DNA of 64,000 nt from an uncultured Dongia sp. (GTDB taxonomy: Bacteria; Pseudomonadota; Alphaproteobacteria; Dongiales; Dongiaceae): assembly GCF_936916975.1 (NCBI RefSeq), contig NZ_CAKZGO010000016.1, forward strand, positions 37,027 to 101,026, in the 5' to 3' direction. The stretch's first letter is position 1. Each line of letters opens with the position of its first letter. The notes beneath the pieces are model-generated. The model saw nothing but the letters and a program-made list of their open reading frames with translations. It was not told where the DNA came from and ran no database searches. Positions 1-9,024 of this stretch are shown one piece after another. The translations under genes were made by a program, and so were the position numbers.

Positions 1-541
1 GCCGGACGTCGTCGCCCAGCGTCTTGCGGATCAAGGGTACTATCTCGTCGGTGCGGCCGGGCCATTCATCCTCGTCATGGCCGCATTCCTTGCCGACGCG
101 AAACTTGAACGCATCATACCCGTGCGCATCACGCAGCTTGATAAAGCGCGCGGCTTCTTCCTTGGGCGTGATCTCGCCGCGTTTCATGCTGGAGGCATAA
201 ACCGGAAAAGGGCGCGGCTTGCCTCCCAGAAGCTCGCAAACGCTCTTGCCTTCGATTTTGCCACGCAGATCCCAGAGTGCGGTGTCGAGGCCGGTGAGGG
301 CTCGCATCAGATAGGAGCCGGGAAACTTATGTTCGCGTTCGGGAATTGCCGTAACGAGCGTTTCAATGTCGAGCGCGTCGGCCCCCAACGCATAGCGTGC
401 GACCTGGCGGTGGAAGATCTGGCAAGTGATGTCGGCATTATAGGTCGAGACTTGGCCCCAGCCCTGGCGGCCATCGTCAGTCGTCACCCGGACAAAACCC
501 ACAGCTTGGTTGCTGAAGGTCTCCAGTGTCTTGATCTTCAT
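1..541 (-). CDS. Enolase-superfamily (mandelate racemase/muconate lactonizing-like) protein, 5' part only
   Basis: The gene runs off the left edge, so only about 180 N-terminal residues are visible. They start [19 protein letters not shown] and contain the capping-domain pattern of mandelate racemase/muconate cycloisomerase enzymes, including a stretch around [19 protein letters not shown] followed by a typical LLGG-x-PRP-x-P-x-YAS segment at the start of the barrel. The start at 541 is preceded on the minus strand by a GGGGGAG ribosome site. Known members abstract a proton alpha to a carboxylate with Mg2+. The metal ligands lie outside the window, so the substrate cannot be named. It is divergent from the transporter operon that begins at 1159. 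Confidence 0.8.
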   Translation of the reverse strand, partial: MKIKTLETFSNQAVGFVRVTTDDGRQGWGQVSTYNADITCQIFHRQVARYALGADALDIETLVTAIPEREHKFPGSYLMRALTGLDTALWDLRGKIEGKSVCELLGGKPRPFPVYASSMKRGEITPKEEAARFIKLRDAHGYDAFKFRVGKECGHDEDEWPGRTDEIVPLIRKTLGDDVR

Positions 542-1158
542 AACGAACGCGCTCCCCCGAAATCTGCCGCAAAAGAATTCCTGCTGCCGCCGCGAGTTTA
601 ACTAGCCCCAGGAAGTGCTGCAATCAGGGTCAAATTTGATAACCTATCGGCATTGGGTTGCAGGGCTGTGACAGACGACCCTGAGGCCGGGGCCGCGGGC
701 ACATCTTGTCCTGGCCCAAGAGGTTCCGCGAATCTGGCCCCGCTTGCGGGCCATTCGCGTCTGCGGTAAAAGCGTCATATCCAAATCTCATAGTCGCTTT
801 GGGGGCAGATCGATGACGAGAGATTTCACGTTCGCGACGCCGCAAGATGGGGGAATTGGCGACGCTGGGGGCGCATTTGTCATTCTATGACTGGATCGCC
901 GGGGCCGTGCGTCACGATTGGGTGTTCATCCCTAATCACGCAACACCAAGAGATTTTTGGGCTAATGGCAGAGACAGATCGTGGTGACCGCTCGCCGGTT
1001 GCCGCGGCTTCCCCGTAACGTGAATTCACTTTTTCAGCCCGAAATGCATAATAGACAGTCCACACGGTAAAAAAACGAAACGTAAGAGTTACTGGCAAAT
1101 CTACAGGGAATTGATTGTCGCGGCGGGCATTCCGCTCACCGCCATCAGGGAGGTTCGA
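542..1158. other. Intergenic region, 617 bases, no gene seen
   Basis: This lies between two divergent genes and must hold both promoters. Short open frames exist on the minus strand but have no ribosome site and an arginine/proline-rich shadow-like composition. I saw no convincing -35/-10 pair, tRNA or riboswitch. AT-rich sequence lies around 1015-1090, just upstream of the binding-protein gene, and is the likeliest promoter area. Confidence 0.4.
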
Positions 1159-2325
1159 ATGACAAAAAAGACTTTAACTTCCGCGCAAGAGACGATGCGT
1201 GCTGCAATGGTATCTCGTCGCAAAATACTCCAATCAGCTACAGCGATCGGCGCCGTCGGCCTGACCTCGCCGTTCCTCGTCAAGAATGCATTTTCATCGT
1301 CGGGCGAGTTGAATCTGCTGATGTGGTCGGACGAGTTTCCCGATCCGGTGATCCCCAACTTTGAAAAAGCGACTGGTATCAAAGTGAACCAGACGCCGTT
1401 CTCGCAGAACGAGGAGCAGATCAACAAGCTGCAGGCGACCGGGGGCGAAGGCTTTGATCTCTGCCAGCCGACCCGCAACCGTGCGCCGCAGTACAAGGAT
1501 CTAGCCGTGCTGGCGCCGTTCGACACCAATAAGATCAAGAACTCGGGTAATGTCATTCCTTCGTTCCTGGAGAGCGCCGCCAGCCTGTGGACCTGGGAAG
1601 ACGGCCTCTATTATGTGCCGCATGTCTGGGGCACCGAGGCGCTGTCCTATCGCACAGACCTCTATCCGGGCGATGTCACCAAGCTCAGCTACGGTTCGCT
1701 GTGGGATGAAGCCGTGAAGGGGCATACCCAGGGCCGCGGTCACTCCTTCCTGCTCGGCATCGGCCTGTGGTGGGATGCGTCGGGCAAGATGCCCTCCAAC
1801 CGCATGCAGGACGGTTACAAGGACGAAGCGAGCTTCAAGAAGCTGTGGGATCCGATCCTTGCCTTCGCGACCGAGAACAAGGCCTTCGTGAAGCAGTTCT
1901 GGGATTCGGCCGATAACACGAAGTCGGGCCTGATGGAGAACGACGTCTGGATCGGCCAGACCTGGGATGGTCCGGTTCTGTCGCTGAAGAAGGAAGGCAA
2001 GCCGGTCAACTATACCGCTCCGTCCGAAGGTGCCATCGCGTGGCTCGATGGCCTGTCGCTGATGAAGGCGGCGAAGAACACGGACCAGGTCTATGAGTTC
2101 ATCAACTACCTGCTGACCCCGGAAGTCTCGGGTCAGTTGGCAGAGGGCTCAGGCTATAACCCGGTCGTCACCGGCGCTGACGGGTTTACCTCGGACGTCT
2201 ACAAAAAGAACTTCCAGGATGCCTTCCCGGGCGATGCGCTTAGCAAAGTCTGGCATTGGCCGGCCGAGCCGACCTGGTACGCGGAAATCCGCAGCCAGTA
2301 CGTGCAGCAGTTCCAGGCTGCCTAA
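1159..2325 (+). CDS. ABC transporter substrate-binding protein, PotD/PotF-like
   Basis: A periplasmic binding protein of about 388 residues. The start at 1159 is chosen because GGGAGG lies five bases upstream; an upstream in-frame start at 1111 lacks such a site. The N-terminus has a twin-arginine-like export signal (SRRKILQS followed by a hydrophobic stretch). The mature part resembles spermidine/putrescine-type binding proteins (LNLLMWSDEF..., then a TGIKV motif), but the usual NWSDY polyamine motif is MWSDEF here. It heads an operon with an ATPase and two permeases and lies upstream of MocR and xsc, which suggests an organosulfonate or aminosulfonate ligand; that ligand is inference. Confidence 0.85.
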   Translation: MTKKTLTSAQETMRAAMVSRRKILQSATAIGAVGLTSPFLVKNAFSSSGELNLLMWSDEFPDPVIPNFEKATGIKVNQTPFSQNEEQINKLQATGGEGFDLCQPTRNRAPQYKDLAVLAPFDTNKIKNSGNVIPSFLESAASLWTWEDGLYYVPHVWGTEALSYRTDLYPGDVTKLSYGSLWDEAVKGHTQGRGHSFLLGIGLWWDASGKMPSNRMQDGYKDEASFKKLWDPILAFATENKAFVKQFWDSADNTKSGLMENDVWIGQTWDGPVLSLKKEGKPVNYTAPSEGAIAWLDGLSLMKAAKNTDQVYEFINYLLTPEVSGQLAEGSGYNPVVTGADGFTSDVYKKNFQDAFPGDALSKVWHWPAEPTWYAEIRSQYVQQFQAA

Positions 2326-2345
2326 GCCTGATAAGGTTGGATGTG

Positions 2346-2379
2346 GTCAGCCCCGGTTCGCCGGGGCTGACTCATTTTT
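2346..2379 (+). terminator. Strong stem-loop after the binding-protein gene
   Basis: An 11-bp perfect stem (2346-2356 with 2361-2371) with a TTCG tetraloop is followed by TCATTTTT. It sits between the binding-protein gene and the ATPase gene. It probably ends or protects a short, abundant binding-protein mRNA while allowing some read-through. Confidence 0.75.
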
Positions 2380-2481
2380 GCCGAGAATATCTGCCGGGGT
2401 TTGATCCTGCTTGATCTCGCCTGATCTTGGGGTGAAACTCGGCCCAATGATAAAATAAAAAAATAGAGACAGGGCAAGCAT

Positions 2482-3567
2482 ATGAGCGCGGGCGTCGAGC
2501 TTGACCGGGTAACGGTCCGCTTCGGTGAGTTTACGGCTGTCGATAACGCGACACTCGACATCAAGGGCGGTGAATTTTTCTCCTTTCTGGGGCCGTCGGG
2601 CTGCGGTAAGACGACAATTCTGCGCACCGTGTCGGGTTTCCTTGAGCCAACCCATGGCCATGTGAGGATTGGTGGCCAGGACATGTCCGGCATCGGCCCC
2701 AACAAGCGGCCGACCGCGCTGATCTTTCAGAACCTCGCGCTGTTTCCGCTGATGTCCGTAGCCGAGAATATCACCTATGGCTTGCGCGTCCGGGGCGTTG
2801 ATAAGGCCTCGCGCCGGAAGAAGGCCGACGAATTGCTGGACCTCATCGCGCTGCCGGGGCAGGGCGACAAGCTGGTCAGCGAGCTTTCAGGTGGGCAGAA
2901 GCAGCGCGTGGCGATCGCGCGCGCACTTGCCGTGCAGCCTAAGGTGCTCTTGCTCGATGAGCCGTTGTCGGCGCTCGATCTCAAACTTCGCCAGCATATG
3001 CGCAGCGAGTTGCGCAGTATCCAGCAGAAGGTGGGTATCACCTTCATCTACATCACCCACGACCAGGGTGAAGCCTTGACCATGTCCGACCGTATCGCGG
3101 TGATGAGCGACGGCGTTATCCAGCAGATCGGGGATGGCAAGGCGGTCTATGATGCGCCGACGACCGCATTCGTGGCGTCATTCGTGGGAGAGAACAATCC
3201 GTTTCCGGGCATTGTTGCCCAGGCCGATGACAATTATGCCACCGTAGATACGGCGTTCGGCCGGCTCCGGGGTAGAAACCCGCGGGGAGCAAAAGCGGGT
3301 GACAAAGCCATTCTGTTCGTGCGGCCTGAATCGGCGCGGCTGGGCCAAGGTGAGACCGATACCACGTTCGCCTCGACCGTGAAGAACGTCGCCTTCGAAG
3401 GCAACATGACGCATGTCTATCTTGAGGGTATCGGCAAGAAGGATGTCACGGTGTCTGTCGGGCGCCGCAGCAGCATGACTATACCTGCACCGCACGAGGC
3501 GACGCCCATCTGCTATGACGCCGAGCTCGGTATCGTCCTGCCGGAAGGGATGCTTGCCCGTGAGTAG
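2482..3567 (+). CDS. ABC transporter ATP-binding protein, PotA-like
   Basis: A 361-residue ATPase that powers the import system of this operon. It has an intact P-loop (GPSGCGKTT), Q-loop (FQNLALFP), signature (LSGGQKQR), Walker B (LLLDEPLSALD) and switch histidine (ITHDQ). A C-terminal TOBE-like regulatory region holds the VRPE motif common to PotA/PotG/MalK-type proteins. The following permease starts inside its last codons (GTG at 3560), so translation is coupled. It is a useful intact comparator for the degenerate ATPase at 21568-22665. Confidence 0.93.
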   Translation: MSAGVELDRVTVRFGEFTAVDNATLDIKGGEFFSFLGPSGCGKTTILRTVSGFLEPTHGHVRIGGQDMSGIGPNKRPTALIFQNLALFPLMSVAENITYGLRVRGVDKASRRKKADELLDLIALPGQGDKLVSELSGGQKQRVAIARALAVQPKVLLLDEPLSALDLKLRQHMRSELRSIQQKVGITFIYITHDQGEALTMSDRIAVMSDGVIQQIGDGKAVYDAPTTAFVASFVGENNPFPGIVAQADDNYATVDTAFGRLRGRNPRGAKAGDKAILFVRPESARLGQGETDTTFASTVKNVAFEGNMTHVYLEGIGKKDVTVSVGRRSSMTIPAPHEATPICYDAELGIVLPEGMLARE

Positions 3568-4564
3568 CCGCGCATTCGTCTTCATTATTCCGGTCATTGT
3601 CATCGCCATTTTCTGGGTGATGGCGGTGCGCGAGGCGAAGCGGCGCCCGGACCCGACCCGCAAGGGTTTCTTTGAGCGCAACGGCGTCGTTCTGGGCAGC
3701 GTGTTCATAGCGTTGGTGGCGTTCTGGACCCTGTTCCTGGTCGCCTTGCCATACCTCTATATGGTGGTCGAAAGTTTCCATCCGGCCTTGCCGCCGATGA
3801 AGCGCGGCGGGCCGGACGATGTTGTCACGATCGCGCAGTACAGCTCCTTCGTTGTCAATCCGACCATTGGGGCGGTCAACTGGCTGCATATGAGCGCGCT
3901 GCTGTTCTCGATCATTGCCTCTATCGCGGTGACGGCTCTCAACTTCGCGATATGCTACCCGCTTGCTTACTACATGGCGCAGGCTGGCACGCCGCAGAAG
4001 ATCCGTCTGCTGATGCTGGGGCTGATCGTGCCCTACTGGGTCAACGAGATTCTGCGCGCCTTTTCATTGCGATTGCTGCTTGCGTCGCGGGGCCTGATCA
4101 ACCAGGCGCTGATGGGCCTCGACATCACCGATGCGCCGATTGATTTCCTCGGCAACAATACCGGCCTCTATGTCGGTCTTTCTTATGCCTATCTCCTGGT
4201 GATGATGTTCCCGCTCTACAATGCGATAGAGAGCCTCGACAAGAACCAGATCGAGGCCGCGCGCGATTTAGGGGCGCCGTGGTGGCGCATCCATAGGGAC
4301 GTCGTCATCCCCTATGCCAAGCCCGGCATCGCGTCTGGCTGCACGATGGTCTTCATGCTATCGGTTGGGTCGCTGGCGGCGCCGCAGTTCCTGGGTGGTC
4401 CGCGGACGCTGTGGTTCACGGCAGTCATCTACGATTTCTTCTTCCAGAGTTTCAACTGGCCGCGTGGTGCCGCCTACGCGTTCATCATGCTGATAGTCTG
4501 CATTGCCTTGGTCATGGCCATGCTCCGTCTCTTCAAGGTATCCCTTGGGGAGGCCATAAAATGA
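3560..4564 (+). CDS. ABC transporter permease, PotB/PotH type
   Basis: An inner-membrane permease of about 334 residues. A GTG at 3560 is taken as the start because it overlaps the ATPase stop by 8 bases and leads straight into a hydrophobic helix; the longer frame upstream lies inside the ATPase gene. It has several membrane spans and the EAA-type coupling loop IEAARDLGAPWWRIHRDVVIP near residue 230. Compared with usual PotB it has an N-terminal helix followed by a charged segment (REAKRRPDPTRKG) before the normal first span. Confidence 0.88.
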   Translation: MSSRAFVFIIPVIVIAIFWVMAVREAKRRPDPTRKGFFERNGVVLGSVFIALVAFWTLFLVALPYLYMVVESFHPALPPMKRGGPDDVVTIAQYSSFVVNPTIGAVNWLHMSALLFSIIASIAVTALNFAICYPLAYYMAQAGTPQKIRLLMLGLIVPYWVNEILRAFSLRLLLASRGLINQALMGLDITDAPIDFLGNNTGLYVGLSYAYLLVMMFPLYNAIESLDKNQIEAARDLGAPWWRIHRDVVIPYAKPGIASGCTMVFMLSVGSLAAPQFLGGPRTLWFTAVIYDFFFQSFNWPRGAAYAFIMLIVCIALVMAMLRLFKVSLGEAIK

Positions 4565-5439
4565 CCTCGAAAATGATCATGCGCGGGATGATCGGGTTCT
4601 ACATCCTGCTGTTCTTCGGCTATCTGTTCGGCCCTCTGGCCGTAATGGGTATCACCGCGTTCAATACGCCCAACTATCCGCAGGCCTATCCCTTTGAGGC
4701 CTTCACGCTCGATTGGTTCGTGAAGCTGTGGAACCACCGTTCCATGATGGACGGGCTGAAGAACTCGATCATCATCGGTATCGGGGTGGTGGCCATATCG
4801 GTGCCGGTGGGCCTTGCGGCGTCGATTATCATGAGCCAGATCTATCACCGCGCGCGCGGCCTCTATTATCTGGTGACGATTTCGCCGTTGCTGACCCCAG
4901 GGGTCATTATCGGCATTTCGACGGTGATTTTCTGGAAAGACGTGATGAGCGTCACCGATCTTACAAAGGGATTGTTCTACAAAGGCATCATCCTGACGAT
5001 CCTTGGCCAAGCGAGTTTTGTCTCGGCCTATTGCTTGCTGATCTTCATGGCCCGCCTCACGCGCTTCGATCGTGCCCAGGAGGAGGCAGCTCTCGATCTC
5101 GGCGCCTCCTACCCACAGGTCTTCTGGCACATCCTGCTGCCCTACCTGAAGCCGGCTGTCGTTTCGGCCGTGGTCATCGGCTTCCTGTCGTCCTTCGAAA
5201 ACTACAACACGACCACCTTCGCCATATTGGCTGACAAAACGTTGGTGACCGTCCTGGCGGGCGAGGTACGGCAGGGCACGACGCCGGCCCTATCGGCGCT
5301 GGCGGTCATTATCATCGGTATCTCGCTGCTAGGCGCCATCGGCTATGAGATCGCCAAACGCCGGGAGCAGACCCGCGCCGACCGTGCTTACCGGCAGGCG
5401 CAGATCGCGGAGCGCGATGAGGTCGAGGCCATAGCGTAG
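4561..5439 (+). CDS. ABC transporter permease, PotC/PotI type
   Basis: The second permease, about 292 residues. The start at 4561 overlaps the upstream stop as ATGA. It begins with a transmembrane segment (MIGFYILLFFGYLFGP) and carries the EAA loop EEAALDLGASYPQVFWHIL before LPYLKP. Together with the first permease it should form the heterodimeric channel. A charged, Glu/Arg-rich cytoplasmic tail follows the last span. The substrate is as uncertain as for the binding protein. Confidence 0.88.
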   Translation: MTSKMIMRGMIGFYILLFFGYLFGPLAVMGITAFNTPNYPQAYPFEAFTLDWFVKLWNHRSMMDGLKNSIIIGIGVVAISVPVGLAASIIMSQIYHRARGLYYLVTISPLLTPGVIIGISTVIFWKDVMSVTDLTKGLFYKGIILTILGQASFVSAYCLLIFMARLTRFDRAQEEAALDLGASYPQVFWHILLPYLKPAVVSAVVIGFLSSFENYNTTTFAILADKTLVTVLAGEVRQGTTPALSALAVIIIGISLLGAIGYEIAKRREQTRADRAYRQAQIAERDEVEAIA

Positions 5440-5544
5440 GGATACCTTGTCCGGGGGCAGGAAACCGGTCGTTTTCCGCCCGCACTGCGTGTCAAAGAAA
5501 GCTGTTGATGCCGAGGCCCGGGGCGTCGATGCTGGTCGGGTAGA

Positions 5545-7080
5545 ATGCCGATCGATACCTGCTTGGGGGATATCCGCTTGGGCCACGACAGCCGCGCCAT
5601 CCTGTTCCATCTGGAAACCGACCGGACGACCACGCTCCAGGCGCAGCTGCGGCGCATGCTGGTGTCGGCGATCCTGGATGGACAGATCCCGGCCGGGAGC
5701 CCGCTGCCGTCCTGCCGGGCGCTGGCCCAATCCCTGAAGATCGCCCGGAACACGGTTGTCCTCGCCTATCAGGATCTGGCCGAGGAAGGGTTCCTGATCG
5801 CCAAGGAGCGCAGCGGCTTTTTCGTCAACCCGGACGTGGTGGCGGCGAAACCCAAGGAACTGGCGGCACCGGCAGCGCCCAAGGTCGAAAGCCCTGAGGC
5901 GAATGATGAGCCCGACTGGGTGATGCGCTTCAAATGCCGGCCATCGCTGCAACGCAATGTGGTGAAGCCGGCCAATTGGCAGGACTACCCCTATCCCTTT
6001 ATCTATGGGCAGATCGACCAGAACCTGTTCCCGCTCGCCGCCTGGCGGGAATGTTCGCGCCAGGCGTTGAGCGTCAACGCAGTCCGCGAATGGGCCAAGG
6101 ACCGCTTTGCCGAGGATGACCCGCTGCTGGTTGAACAGATCCGCACCCGGCTGCTGCCGCGCCGCGGCGTCCGGGTGGGGCCGGACGAGATTCTGGTGAC
6201 GGTAGGGGCACAGCAGGCGCTCTATCTGCTGTCGGCGCTGCTGTTTGACCACAAAACGACCTTCGGCATCGAGGATCCTGGCTACACTGATGCCCGCAAC
6301 ATCGCTGCCTTGCGCACCAACCGGCTGGTGTCGCTGCCGGTCGACGACCAGGGGTTGGTCCTGGGACCGGAGCTGGGTGGTTGCGACTATGTTTACGTAA
6401 CCCCTAGTCATCAGTTCCCGACCACCGTCACCATGTCCCTGGAGCGGCGCCATGCCCTGCTCGAGACAGCGGTGGCGAAGGATTTCCTGCTGATCGAGGA
6501 TGATTACGAGAGCGAACTCACCCATCACGGCTCGCCGCAGCCGGCGCTGAAATCCCTCGACCGCCACGGGCGCGTGATCTTCGTCTCCAGCCTGTCGAAG
6601 ACCCTGGCGCCGGGCCTGCGCATCGGCTTCCTGGTGGCACCGAAGCCGCTCATTGCCGAGTTGCGGGCGCTGCGCCGGCTGATGATCCGCCATCCCGCCG
6701 CCAACAATCAGCGCACCATCGCCTTGTTCCTGGCGGATGGGCATCATGACACGCTGCTGCGTCGCCTGTGCAGCGTCTACCGCGAGCGTCTGGCAGCGGC
6801 GGTGACGGCGCTGGCCAAGCACCTGCCCGAATTTTCCGTTAACCTCACCGCCGGCGGGACGGCGCTGTGGATCAAGGGACCGAAGGGCTGCGATATGGCG
6901 GCGATAGCCGCTGCGGCGCAACGGCGCGGCGTGGTGATCGAACCCGGTGCCGTGCATTTTCTGGGGCAACCGGGACCGGCTAATTTCTGCCGCCTCGGCG
7001 TCTCGTCGATCTCGACCGACCGGATCGAGCCGGGGATCAAGCTTCTGGCCGAAGCCATGCGAGAAGTGGCACAGGGCTAA
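5545..7080 (+). CDS. MocR-family regulator (GntR-type HTH plus aminotransferase-like domain)
   Basis: A 511-residue transcription factor. Residues about 25-100 form a winged-helix GntR domain (LPSCRALAQSLKIARNTVV). The rest is a fold-type I PLP domain with the Schiff-base lysine in SSLSKTLAPGLRIGF (K352). MocR proteins sense PLP or an amino-compound aldimine. TauR, a MocR member, activates taurine genes, and this gene lies directly upstream of xsc, so it probably controls xsc and perhaps the upstream transporter. It is co-directional with both, whereas many MocR genes are divergent from their targets. Confidence 0.88.
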   Translation: MPIDTCLGDIRLGHDSRAILFHLETDRTTTLQAQLRRMLVSAILDGQIPAGSPLPSCRALAQSLKIARNTVVLAYQDLAEEGFLIAKERSGFFVNPDVVAAKPKELAAPAAPKVESPEANDEPDWVMRFKCRPSLQRNVVKPANWQDYPYPFIYGQIDQNLFPLAAWRECSRQALSVNAVREWAKDRFAEDDPLLVEQIRTRLLPRRGVRVGPDEILVTVGAQQALYLLSALLFDHKTTFGIEDPGYTDARNIAALRTNRLVSLPVDDQGLVLGPELGGCDYVYVTPSHQFPTTVTMSLERRHALLETAVAKDFLLIEDDYESELTHHGSPQPALKSLDRHGRVIFVSSLSKTLAPGLRIGFLVAPKPLIAELRALRRLMIRHPAANNQRTIALFLADGHHDTLLRRLCSVYRERLAAAVTALAKHLPEFSVNLTAGGTALWIKGPKGCDMAAIAAAAQRRGVVIEPGAVHFLGQPGPANFCRLGVSSISTDRIEPGIKLLAEAMREVAQG

Positions 7081-7211
7081 GTGGGTCCAAGTAGGGTAGT
7101 CGGGATAAGCTGGCCCCACGCTGCACCCATGGCTGGACCTATGAAGGGGCCAGAGCCCTCCCTATCGTGATGGTAGCTAGTTCAAGCCCTTTAGCGGAAT
7201 GGAATTCCACC

Positions 7212-8987
7212 ATGAAAATGACGACGGAAGAGGCCTTTGTGAAGGTCCTGCAGATGCATGGCATCGAGCATGCGTTTGGCATTATCGGCTCGGCCTTCAT
7301 GCCGATTTCCGACCTCTTTCCCAAGGCCGGCATCAAGTTCTGGGACGTGGCGCATGAGTGCAACGGCGGCCTGATCTGCGACGGTTACACGCGGTCGACC
7401 GGCAAGATCGCCATGGCCATCGCGCAGAACGGTCCCGGCATCACCAACTTCGTCACACCTGTGAAGACCGCCTATTGGAACCACACGCCGATGCTGCTGG
7501 TGACGCCGCAGGCCGCCAACAAGACCATCGGCCAGGGTGGGTTCCAGGAAGTCGAGCAGATGGCACTGTTCCGGGACATGGTCTGCTACCAGGAAGAAGT
7601 GCGCGATCCCTCGCGTATCGCTGAGGTCTTAAACCGCGTGATCCTCAAGGCGCTACGCGGATCGGCGCCCGCGCAGATCAACGTGCCGCGGGACTACTGG
7701 ACCCAGGTCATCGACATCGAGCTACCGCAGATCGTGCGGCTCGAGCGTCCGGCCGGTGGCGCTGACGCTATAGCCAAGGCTGCAAAGCTGCTCTCCACCG
7801 CCAAATTTCCGGTGATCCTGTCGGGTGCCGGCGTGGTCATCGCCAATGCCATCCCGGATTGCCAAGCGCTTGCGGAGCGATTGGATGCGCCAGTCTGCAG
7901 CGGCTATCAACATAATGACAGTTTTCCGGGTTCCCATCCTTTGGCTGCTGGCCCACTCGGCTATAACGGTTCCAAGGCGGCGATGGAACTCATCGCCAAG
8001 GCCGACGTCGTCCTTGCCCTGGGTACGCGCCTCAACCCGTTCTCGACTCTGCCGGGCTATGGCATCGATTACTGGCCGAAGAACGCCAGCATTATCCAGG
8101 TCGACATCAACGCCGATCGCATCGGCCTCACCAAGAAAGTGACCGTCGGCATCTGCGGCGATGCCAAGCAGGTTGCGCAGCAGATCCTGGCACAGCTCGA
8201 GGCCAATGCTGGCAATGAGGGCCGCGCTGAGCGCAAGGCGCTCATCCACCGCACGAAATCGGCCTGGCTGCAGGCCCTGAGCAGCATGGACCACGAGGAC
8301 GACGACGTAGGCACCAGCTGGAACGCGGATGCGCGAAAGCGAGATTCCGACCGTATGTCGCCGCGCATGGCATGGCGTGCGATCCAGGCCGGCTTGCCCA
8401 AGAACGCGATCATCTCGTCAGACATCGGTAACAATTGCGCCATTGGCAACGCCTATCCGACTTTCGAGAGCGGCCGGAAATATCTGGCGCCTGGTCTGTT
8501 CGGCCCCTGCGGCTACGGCTTCCCGGCCATCCTCGGCGCCAAAATCGGCTGCCCGGACGTGCCGGTGGTGGGCTTTGCTGGCGATGGTGCCTTTGGCATC
8601 AGCATGAACGAGATGACGTCGTGTGGCCGCGACGAATGGCCGGCCATCACCATGGTCGTGTTCCGCAACTACCAATGGGGTGCGGAAAAGCGCAACACGA
8701 CACTCTGGTACGACAACAATTTCGTCGGCACCGAACTTGATCCGGAATTGAGCTACGCCAAGCTGGCCGAAGGTTGCGGGTTAAAGGGCGTCCAGGTGCG
8801 TACGCAGGCCGAACTTACCAGCGCGCTGCAGACCGCCTGCAAGGCGCAGGATGACGGCGTCACGACTTTCATTGAAGTGATCCTCAACCAGGAACTGGGT
8901 GAACCGTTCCGGCGCGACGCCATGAAGAAGCCCGTTGTGGTGGCCGGGATCGATCCCAAGGATATGCGACCACAGCAGGTTGGCTGA
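7212..8987 (+). CDS. xsc: Sulfoacetaldehyde acetyltransferase
   Basis: A TPP-dependent enzyme of about 591 residues that converts sulfoacetaldehyde and phosphate to acetyl phosphate and sulfite, the desulfonation step of taurine and isethionate degradation. The sequence follows Xsc closely: the MKMTTEEAFVKVLQMHGIEH start, the catalytic Glu of HECNGG (about E49), NVPRDYW, the TPP site GFAGDGAFGISMNEM, and the C-terminal FRRDAMKKPVVVAGI. ATG 7212 is preferred over an upstream frame opening because it matches the usual N-terminus. The phosphotransacetylase gene (pta) that often follows xsc is absent; the next gene is a convergent TauE-type exporter. Confidence 0.95.
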   Translation: MKMTTEEAFVKVLQMHGIEHAFGIIGSAFMPISDLFPKAGIKFWDVAHECNGGLICDGYTRSTGKIAMAIAQNGPGITNFVTPVKTAYWNHTPMLLVTPQAANKTIGQGGFQEVEQMALFRDMVCYQEEVRDPSRIAEVLNRVILKALRGSAPAQINVPRDYWTQVIDIELPQIVRLERPAGGADAIAKAAKLLSTAKFPVILSGAGVVIANAIPDCQALAERLDAPVCSGYQHNDSFPGSHPLAAGPLGYNGSKAAMELIAKADVVLALGTRLNPFSTLPGYGIDYWPKNASIIQVDINADRIGLTKKVTVGICGDAKQVAQQILAQLEANAGNEGRAERKALIHRTKSAWLQALSSMDHEDDDVGTSWNADARKRDSDRMSPRMAWRAIQAGLPKNAIISSDIGNNCAIGNAYPTFESGRKYLAPGLFGPCGYGFPAILGAKIGCPDVPVVGFAGDGAFGISMNEMTSCGRDEWPAITMVVFRNYQWGAEKRNTTLWYDNNFVGTELDPELSYAKLAEGCGLKGVQVRTQAELTSALQTACKAQDDGVTTFIEVILNQELGEPFRRDAMKKPVVVAGIDPKDMRPQQVG

Positions 8988-8993
8988 TCATAC

Positions 8994-9024
8994 AAAGGCG
9001 GGTTTTCGGACCCGCCTTTTTCTT
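8994..9024. terminator. Bidirectional intrinsic terminator between xsc and tauE
   Basis: A 10-bp stem (8994-9003 with 9010-9019, GGCGGGT core) with A residues on the left and a T tract (TTTTTCTT) on the right lies between two convergent genes. It can serve transcripts of both strands and overlaps the stop region of the exporter gene. Confidence 0.85.

Noticed and set aside
630..845. Short minus-strand open frame of 71 codons in the first intergenic region
   Set aside because: Arg/Pro-rich translation, no ribosome site, no family pattern; it looks like chance in GC-rich DNA.
5329..7119. A 596-codon open frame on the minus strand
   Set aside because: It is antisense to the MocR gene in GC-rich DNA. 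The translation is rich in Arg, Gln and His with no family motifs and no ribosome site.
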